From: Clostridia bacterium
Lineage (GTDB): Bacteria > Bacillota > Clostridia > Christensenellales > Christensenellaceae
NCBI GenBank assembly: GCA_014805015.1
Contig: JAAUYQ010000093.1
Location: forward strand, 89,017-153,016
Length of the DNA: 64,000 nt
Direction: 5' to 3'
The notes beneath the pieces were generated by a model. That model was not told where the DNA came from. It worked only from the letters and a program-made list of their open reading frames with translations, and did no database searches. The position numbers and the translations under genes were made by a program. Shown piece after piece: positions 30,099-39,199 of the stretch; the first letter of the stretch is position 1, and the number at the start of each line of letters is the position of its first letter.

Positions 30099-31487
30099 CT
30101 ACAGTGCCATGACCAGTGACTTAAAGTGCCGCCCGCGTTCCTCGAAGCTGGCGTACATGTCCCAGCTGGCGCAGGCCGGTGAGAGCAGGACGGCATCGCC
30201 CGGCTCGGCGATGCGGGCGGCCTCGCGGACGGCTTCCTCCAGATCGGCGACTGGCTGCACCGCGCTGAAGCCGGCAGCGGCAGCTGCCTCCAGAATTTTC
30301 TCCTTGGTCTCGCCCAGAACCAGAATCTGCCTGACCGTACGGAAAGATGCAAACAGCTCAGCAAAATCCGCATGTTTGTCGAAGCCGCCCAGAATGAGAA
30401 CGGTCGGCTGCGTCACAGCCTCAACGGCCTTGATCGTGGCGTCCGGATTCGTGCCCTTGCTGTCGTTGATGTAGATCACACCGTTCCTGGTCGCGACAGT
30501 TTCGAGCCGGTGCTCCACGCCCGCAAAAGTGGCAAGCACTTCGGCCACCCTGGAGGCCGGAATCCCGTATTCCAGTGCCAGTCCGGCTGCAAAGAGGGCG
30601 TTCTGCAGATTGTGCCGTCCGGGAAGGCATACATCGGCAGCACGCATGACGCGCTGCGCATCGCCTCCCCGCCGCCAGACGATCCAGCCGTCCGCAATGG
30701 ACATGCCGTCCCGCTCTCCGGGCCCGAGCGTCACCAGCCCCGTATGCAGTCCGATCCGCATCCTCGCATAATCAGCAAGCTGCCTTGAGACCGGATCCTC
30801 GCCGTTAATCAGGGTATAGTCAAGACCGCCCTGGTTCTCGAGAATGCGTCTCTTGGCCGCTGTATAGTTCTCCATTGTGCCGTAGCGGTCAAGGTGGTCC
30901 GGGGTCACATTGAGCACTGCGCTGCCAAACGGATGGAACCGGTCAATGGTGTCAAGCTGCAGCGCTGCTGTCTCCAGCACGACAACATCGCCAATCTCCG
31001 TTTCCAGCGCATGCGCGCTGAGCGGGTCGCCGATATTGCCGAGTACGTACGTGTTTTCGCCGCCAGCCTTGAAGATTTCTCCGGTGAGAGCCGTCGTGGT
31101 CGTCTTGCCGTTGGTGCCGGTGATGGCAATGAAGTCCGCCGCGGACAGCTGGTAGCCGAGCTCAATTTCGCCCACGATGGGCAGCCGGCGCCGGCGTGCC
31201 TGCTCAAGATACGGCAGACTGAGCGGCAGACCCGGGCTCACGACCAGCACGTCTGCCCCGTCCAGGGCCTCTTCCGGGCTGCGGCCCAGATAGTCCGCAT
31301 AGCGCAGTGCGTGGAGAGCTTCCTGCGTGCTCTGCGGCAGTTCTGCCGGTGTGCGGCGGTCATGCAGCAGAAGTTCCGCTCCCAGCCGGGAGAGGGTCTG
31401 TGCCGCCGCGACGCCGCTCCGGGCCATACCGCATATCAGAACTCTGCTCTTCGTCCAGTCCCGGGACCACCGTCTGTCGTCTGTCAC
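30099..31487 (-). CDS. murD: UDP-N-acetylmuramoylalanine-D-glutamate ligase
   Basis: It adds D-Glu to UDP-MurNAc-L-Ala. The Mur ligase P-loop (AITGTNGKTTTTAL) is near residue 105, the central LNVTPDHLDRYG motif follows, and INDSKGTNPDATIKAVEA marks the C-terminal domain. The start is taken as the GTG at 31487 (VTDDRRW), 10 nt after the mraY stop with GAGGTGGGAGAA before it, giving 462 residues. An earlier start would overlap mraY with no ribosome site. Confidence 0.95.
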   Translation of the reverse strand: MTDDRRWSRDWTKSRVLICGMARSGVAAAQTLSRLGAELLLHDRRTPAELPQSTQEALHALRYADYLGRSPEEALDGADVLVVSPGLPLSLPYLEQARRRRLPIVGEIELGYQLSAADFIAITGTNGKTTTTALTGEIFKAGGENTYVLGNIGDPLSAHALETEIGDVVVLETAALQLDTIDRFHPFGSAVLNVTPDHLDRYGTMENYTAAKRRILENQGGLDYTLINGEDPVSRQLADYARMRIGLHTGLVTLGPGERDGMSIADGWIVWRRGGDAQRVMRAADVCLPGRHNLQNALFAAGLALEYGIPASRVAEVLATFAGVEHRLETVATRNGVIYINDSKGTNPDATIKAVEAVTQPTVLILGGFDKHADFAELFASFRTVRQILVLGETKEKILEAAAAAGFSAVQPVADLEEAVREAARIAEPGDAVLLSPACASWDMYASFEERGRHFKSLVMAL

Positions 31488-31497
31488 TTCTCCCACC

Positions 31498-32526
31498 TCA
31501 CACAAACGCGCTGAGCACAGCAATCATGCTCAGAACCACCGTTACGATCATATAGCCGCCCACGACCCGTGTTTCCGGTATGCCCATGAGCTCAAAATGG
31601 TGATGCAGCGGCGCCATGCGGAACACCCGCTTGTGGCGCAGCTTGAATGAACCCACCTGGATAATGACAGAAACAGAGCTCATTACATACACAAAGCCCA
31701 TGATCGGCAGCGTCAGCTGCAGTTCCAGTGTCGTGGCTGCTACCGTCAGGGCCGCACCAAGGGCAAAGGAACCCGTATCGCCCATGAAAACCTTGGCCGG
31801 GTGCCGGTTGAAGCAGAGGAAGCCCAGGCAGGCTCCGACCAGTGCCATCAGAAAGATGCCTGTGTCAGCGATGATGCCGTCCGCGCCGATCAGTGCCTCG
31901 CCGCCGGCCAGAAGCAGCGCCGGGTACAAAACCACAACGATCGCAAACAGCGCGGCCCCGTTTATCATAACGCAGCTCGCCGCCAGACCGTCCAGACCGT
32001 CTGTCAGGTTGACGCTGTTCACCATCGCCAGAAAGACGAACATCGTGAAGGGAACGTAGCCGCGGCCGAGGTCCCAGAACTCCCGCGTAAAAGGGATGAG
32101 CTCCTGATGCTGATCCATTCCGGCGTACGAATAGACGGCGACAAACACCGCTGCCGCCAGCTGCAGGACGATCTTCTGCCAGGCACGCAGCCCCAGGCTC
32201 CGCCGCCGGATCAGCTTGATGAAATCATCCAGGAATCCGATCAGGGTGAAGGCAAGCGTGCCGCAGACAAGGAAGAACACAGCGCCGGCGGAGCGGGCAT
32301 CTGAATAGAATGAAAGCAGCAGCACCGCGCAGAGCAGCCCCATCACAATCATGATGCCGCCCATGGTCGGCGTACCTTCCTTGGAAAGATGCGACTTGGG
32401 ACCGTCCTCCCGCACGTGCTGCTCCAGCTTCCGGCGGCGCAGCACCGGGATCAGCAGAGCCGAAGCTGCCGCAGTGACCGCCAGTGCCACGCACAGCGCC
32501 AGCAGCGCCCGGATACCAAAATTCAT
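31498..32526 (-). CDS. mraY: Phospho-N-acetylmuramoyl-pentapeptide transferase
   Basis: It transfers phospho-MurNAc-pentapeptide to undecaprenyl phosphate, making lipid I. This ten-helix membrane protein of about 342 residues has the hallmark segments KEGTPTMGGIMI, LGFLDDFIKL (catalytic aspartates), NSVNLTDGLDGLA and FMGDTGSFALGAAL. The ATG at 32526 with AGGTG upstream is preferred; a GTG at 32535 is also possible. It is placed between murE and murD, with murF missing from its usual position. Confidence 0.96.
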   Translation of the reverse strand: MNFGIRALLALCVALAVTAAASALLIPVLRRRKLEQHVREDGPKSHLSKEGTPTMGGIMIVMGLLCAVLLLSFYSDARSAGAVFFLVCGTLAFTLIGFLDDFIKLIRRRSLGLRAWQKIVLQLAAAVFVAVYSYAGMDQHQELIPFTREFWDLGRGYVPFTMFVFLAMVNSVNLTDGLDGLAASCVMINGAALFAIVVVLYPALLLAGGEALIGADGIIADTGIFLMALVGACLGFLCFNRHPAKVFMGDTGSFALGAALTVAATTLELQLTLPIMGFVYVMSSVSVIIQVGSFKLRHKRVFRMAPLHHHFELMGIPETRVVGGYMIVTVVLSMIAVLSAFV

Positions 32527-32543
32527 AGGCCGCACCTCACCTC

Positions 32544-33986
32544 TCAGAAGCCCAGTTCGTCCAGAAGTTCCGCCACCACAATCTTCTCGTCAAACGGATA
32601 TTTGACGCCCTTGATTTCCTGGTAGTCCTCGTGTCCTTTTCCGGCGAGTACGATGACATCGCCCGGACGAGCCCTGAGCAGGGCTGCCCGGATTGCCTCC
32701 CGGCGATTCTCGATAGTCTCCCTGACCGTGCCTTCCGGGACGCCGGCCTCAATGTCCGCAATAATAGCCATCGGATCCTCGAAGCGGGGATTGTCTGAGG
32801 TGACAAAAAGCCTGTCCGCCCCCCGTGCCGCAATTCCCCCCATCTGCGGCCGTTTGCCGGCATCCCGGTTGCCGCCGCAGCCGAACACGACCATCACTTC
32901 GCCCGCTGCGAAATCGCGCACCGTACGCAGAACGTTCTCGAGACTGTCCGGCGTGTGTGCGTAGTCGAGGACGACCGAGAAACCCCCGCCCCTTGTGTCG
33001 AGCGGTTCCACGCGCCCGGCCACGGGCGGCATTTCCCGGAAAGCAGCCCGCAGATCGTCCGGCTGCAATCCCAGTTCGAGTGCTGCGGCCGCCGCTGCCA
33101 TGCTGTTGTAGACGGTGAAACGGCCTGGAATACCAACCTCAATCGGGATCTCCCGGCCGGCTGCCCTGAGAATGTAACGGACCCCGGCAGGATCCATGTG
33201 AATGTCGCAGGCGCGCACGTCGCCCTCACGCAGTCCGTACGTGACGCAGCGGCCGGAAGCGGACGCAAGCATCCGCTGGGCGGCCGCATCGTCCAAATTG
33301 ATCAGGCTGACGCTGCTCGCCGCAAACAAGCGCTCTTTGGCCGCCGCGTAGTGCTCAAACGTACCGTGAAAATCGAGATGGTCCTGCGTCAGGTTGGAAA
33401 AAATCCCGACGTCAAAGTGCATGCCGTGAACGCGGTCAAGCGCCAGGGCGTGGGAGGAAACTTCCATAACCACGAGGTCGCACCCGGCGTCTGCCATCTG
33501 CTCAAGCAGAGCCTGCAGGTCCGGCGACTCAGGCGTAGTACGCTCCGTGTGCAGCTTCTCGCTTCCGATCATGTTGCAGATCGTGCCGATCAGTCCGACC
33601 CGCAGTCCGGCTTTTTCCGCAAGGCGCTTGATCATGTACGTCGTTGTGGTCTTGCCGTTGGTGCCGGTGATACCGACCATCCGCATCCGCCGTGACGGAT
33701 GACCATGGAAAGCACAGGCCGCCTCAGCCATCGCCTGCCGGTCATCTTCCACCTGGACGACCGCCGCATCCACTTCCGTATGCGGCTCCCTGCTCATCAC
33801 GGCCGCGGCCCCGCGTCCGCAGGCATCCGCAGCGAACCGGTTGCCGTCCGCTGCGAGTCCACGGATGCAGAAGAAAAGATCGCCGGGCTTCACCAGGCGC
33901 GAATCATACGCCAGACCGGTGATCTCCGTGTCAGGATCCCCGGTAAGCTGCACCCGGCTTAGGTCAAACAAATCTCTGAGTCTCAA
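32544..33986 (-). CDS. murE: UDP-N-acetylmuramoyl-tripeptide synthetase MurE
   Basis: It adds the third amino acid (diaminopimelate or lysine) to the peptidoglycan stem. The 480 residues include the P-loop VGITGTNGKTTTTYM, the NLTQDHLDFHGTFE motif and FGCGGNRDAGKRPQMG. The substrate-selecting region reads TSDNPRFEDP; DNPR is the sequence usually linked to meso-diaminopimelate specificity. It lies 10 nt downstream of the PBP gene. Confidence 0.95.
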   Translation of the reverse strand: MRLRDLFDLSRVQLTGDPDTEITGLAYDSRLVKPGDLFFCIRGLAADGNRFAADACGRGAAAVMSREPHTEVDAAVVQVEDDRQAMAEAACAFHGHPSRRMRMVGITGTNGKTTTTYMIKRLAEKAGLRVGLIGTICNMIGSEKLHTERTTPESPDLQALLEQMADAGCDLVVMEVSSHALALDRVHGMHFDVGIFSNLTQDHLDFHGTFEHYAAAKERLFAASSVSLINLDDAAAQRMLASASGRCVTYGLREGDVRACDIHMDPAGVRYILRAAGREIPIEVGIPGRFTVYNSMAAAAAALELGLQPDDLRAAFREMPPVAGRVEPLDTRGGGFSVVLDYAHTPDSLENVLRTVRDFAAGEVMVVFGCGGNRDAGKRPQMGGIAARGADRLFVTSDNPRFEDPMAIIADIEAGVPEGTVRETIENRREAIRAALLRARPGDVIVLAGKGHEDYQEIKGVKYPFDEKIVVAELLDELGF

Positions 33987-33996
33987 GCTGTCCCTC

Positions 33997-36177
33997 TCAG
34001 TTCACGTCTATGCGGAAAGTCACTGTCACCGTCGCTCCCCTCTCCACCGCGGCTCCGGCTACCGGCGACTGCGTCACAGCAGTGCCGGTACCCTGTGCAA
34101 GGAATGTGAGGCCGGCCCGCCTCGCTGTCTCCATCGCCTCATCAAAGTCCATGCCGATGAAATTCGGCACTGTTGTCTGGCCGCCAGGCAGCGTTGTCTC
34201 TGCGTCCTGCGAACTTGAGCGCACACTCATTTCGAGCTGCACAGTGCTGCCCCGTTCCACTTCAGTCCCCGCATACGGATACTGCCCGTTCACAGTACCC
34301 GTACCGTCTGCCTTCACTTCGAGCCCCTGCTCGGCAGCGGCCTCAAGCGCGGAACGCAGATCAAGACCGACCAGTCTCGGGACCGGCACCATACTCGGCA
34401 GCGAACTCGGCTCAGCTCCGTTTTCATCTGCCGACGGCTGCGAAGCCGGTTCCGACGGCTGCACGCCTGAATACAGCAGTGTGTCACGCAGCACCGACTG
34501 TACATACTCCTCAAGGGCCGTTTCACTGTTCACCGCATCCGCAGGGCCCTGAGCCGTCATGAAAACCAGGAACCGGGGATCGTCAGCCGGCGAAAATGCA
34601 GCACACATGCTGACGCACTGGCTGCCCGAGTTTTCCAGACTGTCCTGCGGCTGCAGCGCCGCAGCCGTGAGAACGCCCGCCGTGTAGCCGCTCAGGAAAC
34701 TGCCCTCAAGCGCCTGCTCATCCGTAATGATCGTCTGAATCCGGTCCGCAGTCGCTGCGCTGACGGCGGTCGATACCATCTCTGTATGATATGTCTCCGT
34801 TGTCTGGCCGCTGGTGTCTTCCAGTTCGAGAACAAGCTGCGGGGTCTTGAGCGTTCCCGCATCCAGCAGCGCCGCGATCGCATCGATCAGCTGCATCTGC
34901 GTCACTTTCAGCGAGACACCGCCGCCCATACGCGCCACTTCCGCTTCGGTCGCGTACTTCATTTCCATCAGAGAGCCCGCGTTGTCTGCCGTAACCTCAA
35001 TTCCGGTCGGGCTGCCGAAGCCGAAATCTCCGAGGTAGGAATAGAAATCCTGCAGACCGATGTCCGTGGCCATATATCCGGCAGCAACCACGCACTGGTT
35101 CGCGACAGCCTCATCAAAAGTCTGGGTGCCGTGCACATCCGGACAGGCTAGCTCCACACCGTCGATCGTGGCTGCGCCGTTGCAGACATATGAGCTGCGC
35201 AGATTGTCCGAGTCATACGCAGCCGCAGCTGTAAAGACGGAAAAGATCGCGCCCGGCTCAAAAGCCCGGGCAGTTACGATGTTCGTGCCTTCACGGAGCA
35301 GCTGCTCAGAATCGCTGCGGGGCGGATCGTTGAGGTCGAAGGAAGGGGCGTTCGCCATAGCCAGGATCTCACGCGTTGCCACATCCATAATCGTTCCCTG
35401 GATGCTGTCAGCTCCGAGGGACTCGAGTGCCTCCTGGCAGGATTCCTCAAGGAAACTCTGGATGACTTCGTTGATGGTCAGAACCACGTTCTGTCCGTCC
35501 ACCGGCTCAATGATCATTTCATCCCCATTGGGGATGTCATTGTTGAGACGGTCTGTTTCCGCTATTGTTCTCCCCTGCCGGCCCTCGAGCACAGAGTTGA
35601 AACGCCGCTCAATGCCGGTCTGGCCATCGCCGTCCATCGAGGTGTAGCCAACGACCTGGGAAGCAAGCGACCTGTTCGGATAGTAGCGCTGGATATCCGC
35701 AATCAGCTTGACGCCGTCAAGGTTCAGTTCCTCGATGGCCGCGCTCTGCTCCGCTGTGATCTGGCGCTTGATCCAGACTTCGTAGATGTCGTGCTCCGTA
35801 CCGTCGCTGTCGGTCCGCGTCTTGGTCGAGGCCTTGGTCAGCAGGTCAGCACGATCAAGATCGAGGATCTCAGCGAGCTCACTCGCAACAGTCTCCGGCT
35901 CCTCGACCTCCTGCGGCAGCAGCACGACCGTATCCGCACCGGCGCTCTGCGCGAGCACATTGCCGCTGCGGTCGAGGATAGAGCCGCGGTGGGCGCTGAC
36001 CACGGTATCAGAGATCCACTGGTTCTGGGCCTCCCGTTCCAGATCCTCACCCCTGATGAGTCCCCAGTAGGCGATTCTCGCGATAAGGAGCACGAAAACA
36101 GAAGTCAGCACAATGAAGATTACCGACAGACGTGTCCTGCTCGTCAGGATTTTTCCCTGAACTTTGCTTTCCACCAC
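33997..36177 (-). CDS. Catalytically degenerate class B penicillin-binding protein (FtsI/SpoVD position) with PASTA domains
   Basis: The 726-residue protein has the full class B PBP architecture: a transmembrane anchor (about 17-38), the dimerisation domain (SAHRGSILDRSGNVLA onward), a transpeptidase-fold domain (about 230-565) and two C-terminal PASTA domains (about 596-652 and 667-726). All three active-site motifs are lost. SxxK, expected after EPG, reads A310-I-F-S313. The SxN position reads N360-Q-C-V. KTG reads Y498-T-A500. Surrounding family residues (FEPG, YLGDFGFGSPTGIE, FSPADDPRFLVFM) remain well conserved. It cannot be an acylating transpeptidase; a structural or regulatory divisome role is inferred. 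Confidence 0.9.
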   Translation of the reverse strand: MVESKVQGKILTSRTRLSVIFIVLTSVFVLLIARIAYWGLIRGEDLEREAQNQWISDTVVSAHRGSILDRSGNVLAQSAGADTVVLLPQEVEEPETVASELAEILDLDRADLLTKASTKTRTDSDGTEHDIYEVWIKRQITAEQSAAIEELNLDGVKLIADIQRYYPNRSLASQVVGYTSMDGDGQTGIERRFNSVLEGRQGRTIAETDRLNNDIPNGDEMIIEPVDGQNVVLTINEVIQSFLEESCQEALESLGADSIQGTIMDVATREILAMANAPSFDLNDPPRSDSEQLLREGTNIVTARAFEPGAIFSVFTAAAAYDSDNLRSSYVCNGAATIDGVELACPDVHGTQTFDEAVANQCVVAAGYMATDIGLQDFYSYLGDFGFGSPTGIEVTADNAGSLMEMKYATEAEVARMGGGVSLKVTQMQLIDAIAALLDAGTLKTPQLVLELEDTSGQTTETYHTEMVSTAVSAATADRIQTIITDEQALEGSFLSGYTAGVLTAAALQPQDSLENSGSQCVSMCAAFSPADDPRFLVFMTAQGPADAVNSETALEEYVQSVLRDTLLYSGVQPSEPASQPSADENGAEPSSLPSMVPVPRLVGLDLRSALEAAAEQGLEVKADGTGTVNGQYPYAGTEVERGSTVQLEMSVRSSSQDAETTLPGGQTTVPNFIGMDFDEAMETARRAGLTFLAQGTGTAVTQSPVAGAAVERGATVTVTFRIDVN

Positions 36178-36186
36178 GGGCAGGCC

Positions 36187-37608
36187 TCAGTCTCCGGAAG
36201 CAGCCGCGTCTGCACTGCTCAGTTCCGTCTGCCCACTTTCCAGCATGACCGTGTCAAGCCAGGCAGCGATCGCGCCCAGCAGGCCGTCCGGTGCACTGCT
36301 GCTGCCCTGGCTGAGGGTCAGGGACGGCACAGCTTTCACTTCGTCAGTTGCATCGAGGTCCACATATTCAATCTGCGCATCATCCGGGTTGCTCAGTCCG
36401 AGAGCAGAAGCCCGCTCCTGTATATTGCCCAGATCCTCTTCCAGGGCGATCTGCATTTTCAGCTTGCTGATCCTCTCTTCCATTTCGGCAATACTGTTTT
36501 CCAGGCCCGCGTTCTGCTGCGAGTAGTTAGAGAGGCGGGCTCTGCCCGCCAGCACTCCTGTAAGCAGCACAAAGCAGATCGCGATCGTTAGGATTGTGGT
36601 GATCACCGAGCTCGCTTTGAGCGGCCGGACGTGCGAATCCGCAGGCGCTGAATCTGTGCCGTACGCCCCCATGTCAAAACCGACAACACCGTTTTTCATA
36701 AGCGGAGCACCGTTCAGTTTTGTCCGTGGGCGGTCATTGGTTTTGTTCTTGTAGGTGGGCGTAAGTTTCCGCCCGTGTCCGTTGCCTTTGACGGGATGCT
36801 TTTTTGGCTTCTGTTTTTTGGCAGCCGCAACGGCGTTCGGCGTCACAGAGTGGAAATCTGTCACCGTATCCCGCTGTGGGCGGCCGCTGGGGCGTGCCGC
36901 CGGACGCTGCCGTGCGGACTTTACGGCAGCGGGTCGGGCCGCCTGCTGACTTTTGGACTGGGGTTTGCTCGGCTGCACCTGCCCGCTGGCCTGCCGCTGT
37001 CTGCCTGGCTGTACGTGCCCATTGGCCTGCGGCATCTTCCCTTGGGGCCTGGCCTGCTTCGCCTGCGGTCTGCCCTGGGCCGGGTGCGGCGCCGGCCTCT
37101 GCGCGGCCGGCCTGGCTGTCCCCTGCTGCTTTGTGCCGGGACGAACCTTGGTCTGCATTCCCGGGCGCCCTGCTTCCCGTCCCGGACGTGCCTGCGCCCT
37201 GACACCGCGCTGCCCGCCCGCCTGGCTCTGTCGCCGCGGCTGTGCGGAACCCCGCATCTGGCCGGACGCCTGGCTCTGTCGCCGCGGCTGCGCGGAACCC
37301 CGCATCTGACCGGACGGCGGCATCTGCTGACGTCCACCGACACCCTGCGGCCGCGGCCGCAGCGGCTGCGGCGACTCCTTCAGAAAATGCTGCCTGCCTG
37401 GACGCTCTCCGTGCACGGCCGCTGCTTTGCGGAAATTCGAATCGTACTGAAGCGCATCCGCAGGAACAGACAGTTGCGCCTGACGCGCTTTTCTTCTGTC
37501 TTCCAGGTATTTAATTTTGGATCCATCGGACTTTTCAGCCCGGTTTCGCGGTCCCCCGGGAATCCATAATCTGTCATATGGCCCCTGGTTCCGGACGGTC
37601 TGACCCAC
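36187..37608 (-). CDS. ftsL: FtsL-like divisome protein with a long disordered basic N-terminal region
   Basis: The last ~150 residues are FtsL-like: one transmembrane helix (SVITTILTIAICFVLLTGVL), a coiled coil (LENSIAEMEERISKLKMQIA) and the conserved AxxLGLSNPDDAQIEYVDL ending. In front lie about 320 residues very rich in Gln, Arg, Pro, Lys and Ala, predicted disordered and cytoplasmic, including a perfect tandem repeat of 16 residues. FtsL proteins are usually 100-150 residues, so 473 is exceptional. The start is a GTG at 37608 with AGAGG five bases upstream, 14 nt after rsmH. An internal start cannot be excluded. Confidence 0.8.
   Translation of the reverse strand: MGQTVRNQGPYDRLWIPGGPRNRAEKSDGSKIKYLEDRRKARQAQLSVPADALQYDSNFRKAAAVHGERPGRQHFLKESPQPLRPRPQGVGGRQQMPPSGQMRGSAQPRRQSQASGQMRGSAQPRRQSQAGGQRGVRAQARPGREAGRPGMQTKVRPGTKQQGTARPAAQRPAPHPAQGRPQAKQARPQGKMPQANGHVQPGRQRQASGQVQPSKPQSKSQQAARPAAVKSARQRPAARPSGRPQRDTVTDFHSVTPNAVAAAKKQKPKKHPVKGNGHGRKLTPTYKNKTNDRPRTKLNGAPLMKNGVVGFDMGAYGTDSAPADSHVRPLKASSVITTILTIAICFVLLTGVLAGRARLSNYSQQNAGLENSIAEMEERISKLKMQIALEEDLGNIQERASALGLSNPDDAQIEYVDLDATDEVKAVPSLTLSQGSSSAPDGLLGAIAAWLDTVMLESGQTELSSADAAASGD
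37221..37316 (-). repeat. Two tandem 48-bp repeats inside ftsL
   Basis: Copies at 37221-37268 and 37269-37316 differ at only about two bases and each encode SGQMRGSAQPRRQSQA. The near-identity at DNA level implies a recent duplication within the disordered N-terminal region. Confidence 0.85.
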
Positions 37609-37622
37609 ATGTACCTCTCAGT

Positions 37623-38561
37623 TCAGATGCGTTCCGCCACCCGCAGCTTGGCGCTCCGCGCCCGCGGGTTCTCTTCCAGTTCAGAAGCCGGCGCCTCCAC
37701 CGGCTTTCGCGTGATGATGCGGACCACCGGCTTCCTGCCGCAGACACAGACCGGAAAATCCTTCGGACATTCACATGGGTCCGCCAGACGCCGGAACTCC
37801 TGCTTGACGATACGGTCCTCCAGGGAATGAAAGGTGATCACAGCCAGACGCCCGCCCGGTCTTAACACCTCTGCGCAGTCAGCAATGGCTCCCGGCAGCG
37901 AACGCAGTTCATTGTTCACCTCAATCCGGATTGCCTGAAATGTCCGCTTGGCCGGATGCGGCCCGTCGCGGCGTGCTCCATGCGGGATTGCCGCCTTGAT
38001 GACACTGACAAGCTGCGAGGTCGTCTGGATGGGATGCTTTTCGCGCTCCCGGACAATGAATTCAGCAATGCGGTCCGCCCAGCGCTCTTCGCCGTAGCCA
38101 CGGATTATTTCCGCAAGCTCCTCCCTGGGGTAGGTGTTCACCACCTCTGCCGCATCGAGCTGCTGCGTTCTGTCCATGCGCATGTCCAGCTTCGCATCCT
38201 GCATGTAGGAGAAACCCCGATCAGCATCTTCCAGCTGATACGACGAAACACCCAGATCAAGCAGCACACCGTCCACGCTGTGCAGTCCGAGGCTCCCAAG
38301 CACGCTTTGGATCTCCCCGAAGTTGGCATGCACGATCCGCACGTTCGGCACATCTCCAAAACGTCTGTGGGCCCTTGCAATAGCGGCCTCATCGCGGTCA
38401 ATGGCAATGAGCAGACCGTCTGGACCGATAGCAGACAAAATGGCTGCGGCATGTCCCCCGCCGCCGAATGTCCCGTCCACAACTGTCGCGCCCTCTTTCA
38501 GGTTGAGCAGCGAGATCGTCTCCTCGAACAGGACCGGTATATGTCCCTGCTGAAATTCCAT
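37623..38561 (-). CDS. rsmH: 16S rRNA (cytosine-1402-N4) methyltransferase RsmH
   Basis: It methylates N4 of C1402 in the ribosomal P site. The 312 residues start [19 protein letters not shown], with the SAM motif [15 protein letters not shown], the substrate region [16 protein letters not shown] and the C-terminal [13 protein letters not shown]. It is the second dcw gene, 4 nt after mraZ. Confidence 0.97.
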   Translation of the reverse strand: MEFQQGHIPVLFEETISLLNLKEGATVVDGTFGGGGHAAAILSAIGPDGLLIAIDRDEAAIARAHRRFGDVPNVRIVHANFGEIQSVLGSLGLHSVDGVLLDLGVSSYQLEDADRGFSYMQDAKLDMRMDRTQQLDAAEVVNTYPREELAEIIRGYGEERWADRIAEFIVREREKHPIQTTSQLVSVIKAAIPHGARRDGPHPAKRTFQAIRIEVNNELRSLPGAIADCAEVLRPGGRLAVITFHSLEDRIVKQEFRRLADPCECPKDFPVCVCGRKPVVRIITRKPVEAPASELEENPRARSAKLRVAERI

Positions 38562-38565
38562 GCTG

Positions 38566-38997
38566 TCAGATTCCTAACACTCCAAGCGCCTCCATCTGCT
38601 CGTCATAGGTCTCATCCAGACTCTCACAGTACTGCTCCCAGACCTGCTTCGGCCAGACCTCCGCCCGGGTCATGACCCCGGTGATCACAGCTTCGCTTTC
38701 CAGTCCAATCCTGTCTCTGAGAGTCTTCGGTATGAGGATCCGGCCCTGCTTATCCGGCTGACACTCGAACGCGTTTCCATACAGCATCCGGACAAATCCC
38801 TGGCCGGCACTGTTCGCCAGCGGGATCTGCTTGAGCCGCTCCGCGAGTTTCTCCCATTCGGGCAAAGAAAAAATGAACAGACAACTGCCCACCCCTTTTG
38901 TGCCTACAAATGTCTCGCCGAGATCCCCCCGCAGCTTCGCGGGGACAAACAGGCGGCCCTTCGTATCGACAGCATGTTCATATGTGCCAATCAGCAT
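38566..38997 (-). CDS. mraZ: Transcriptional regulator MraZ
   Basis: This AbrB-like DNA-binding protein represses the dcw cluster, including its own gene. The 143 residues from the ATG at 38997 begin [20 protein letters not shown] and carry the second DXXXR repeat as [15 protein letters not shown]. It is the first gene of the cluster. Three 10-nt-spaced TGG repeats directly upstream look like its binding boxes. The ribosome site is unusual, a G run (GGGGGCGG) that is also part of the last box. Confidence 0.95.
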   Translation of the reverse strand: MLIGTYEHAVDTKGRLFVPAKLRGDLGETFVGTKGVGSCLFIFSLPEWEKLAERLKQIPLANSAGQGFVRMLYGNAFECQPDKQGRILIPKTLRDRIGLESEAVITGVMTRAEVWPKQVWEQYCESLDETYDEQMEALGVLGI

Positions 38998-39010
38998 CCA
39001 GGTCGCCGCC

Positions 39011-39039
39011 CCCACTTTTCACCATCTCGCACCACTTCG
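39011..39039 (-). promoter_or_regulatory. MraZ-type operator repeats
   Basis: On the minus strand AAGTGGTG, AGATGGTG and AAAGTGGGG follow each other with a 10-nt period just upstream of the mraZ start. Known MraZ boxes are short TGG-containing direct repeats with 9- or 10-nt period, so this is a plausible autoregulatory operator. Confidence 0.65.
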
Positions 39040-39044
39040 GTTCG

Positions 39045-39074
39045 ATTCTAGCATCAACCTTACAGCCCATGCAA
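39045..39074 (-). promoter_or_regulatory. Promoter of the dcw cluster
   Basis: TTGCAT (39074-39069), an 18-nt spacer and TAGAAT (39050-39045) with extended TGC on the minus strand. The start of transcription would fall just before the MraZ-like repeats. Confidence 0.6.
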
Positions 39075-39166
39075 GGACAGCGGGAGCGCCTGCCGCGGGC
39101 CGCAGAAGCTGAAATCCGCTGTTTATGCAGGGTTGCAGCACGTCCTTTCCGGAACCGTTCCATGAA

Positions 39167-39199
39167 AAGAACGGCCCCTCGCCAGGGAGGGCCGTTCTT
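39167..39199 (-). terminator. Terminator after the metallophosphoesterase gene
   Basis: An 11-bp perfect stem AAGAACGGCCC/GGGCCGTTCTT with an 11-nt loop begins at the stop codon, and TT follows the stem's own T-rich arm on the minus strand. It ends the tig-clpP-clpX-lon-engB operon before the mraZ promoter. Confidence 0.75.

Noticed and set aside
37221..37316. CRISPR-like direct repeats
   Set aside because: Two contiguous 48-bp repeats without spacers, in frame within ftsL.
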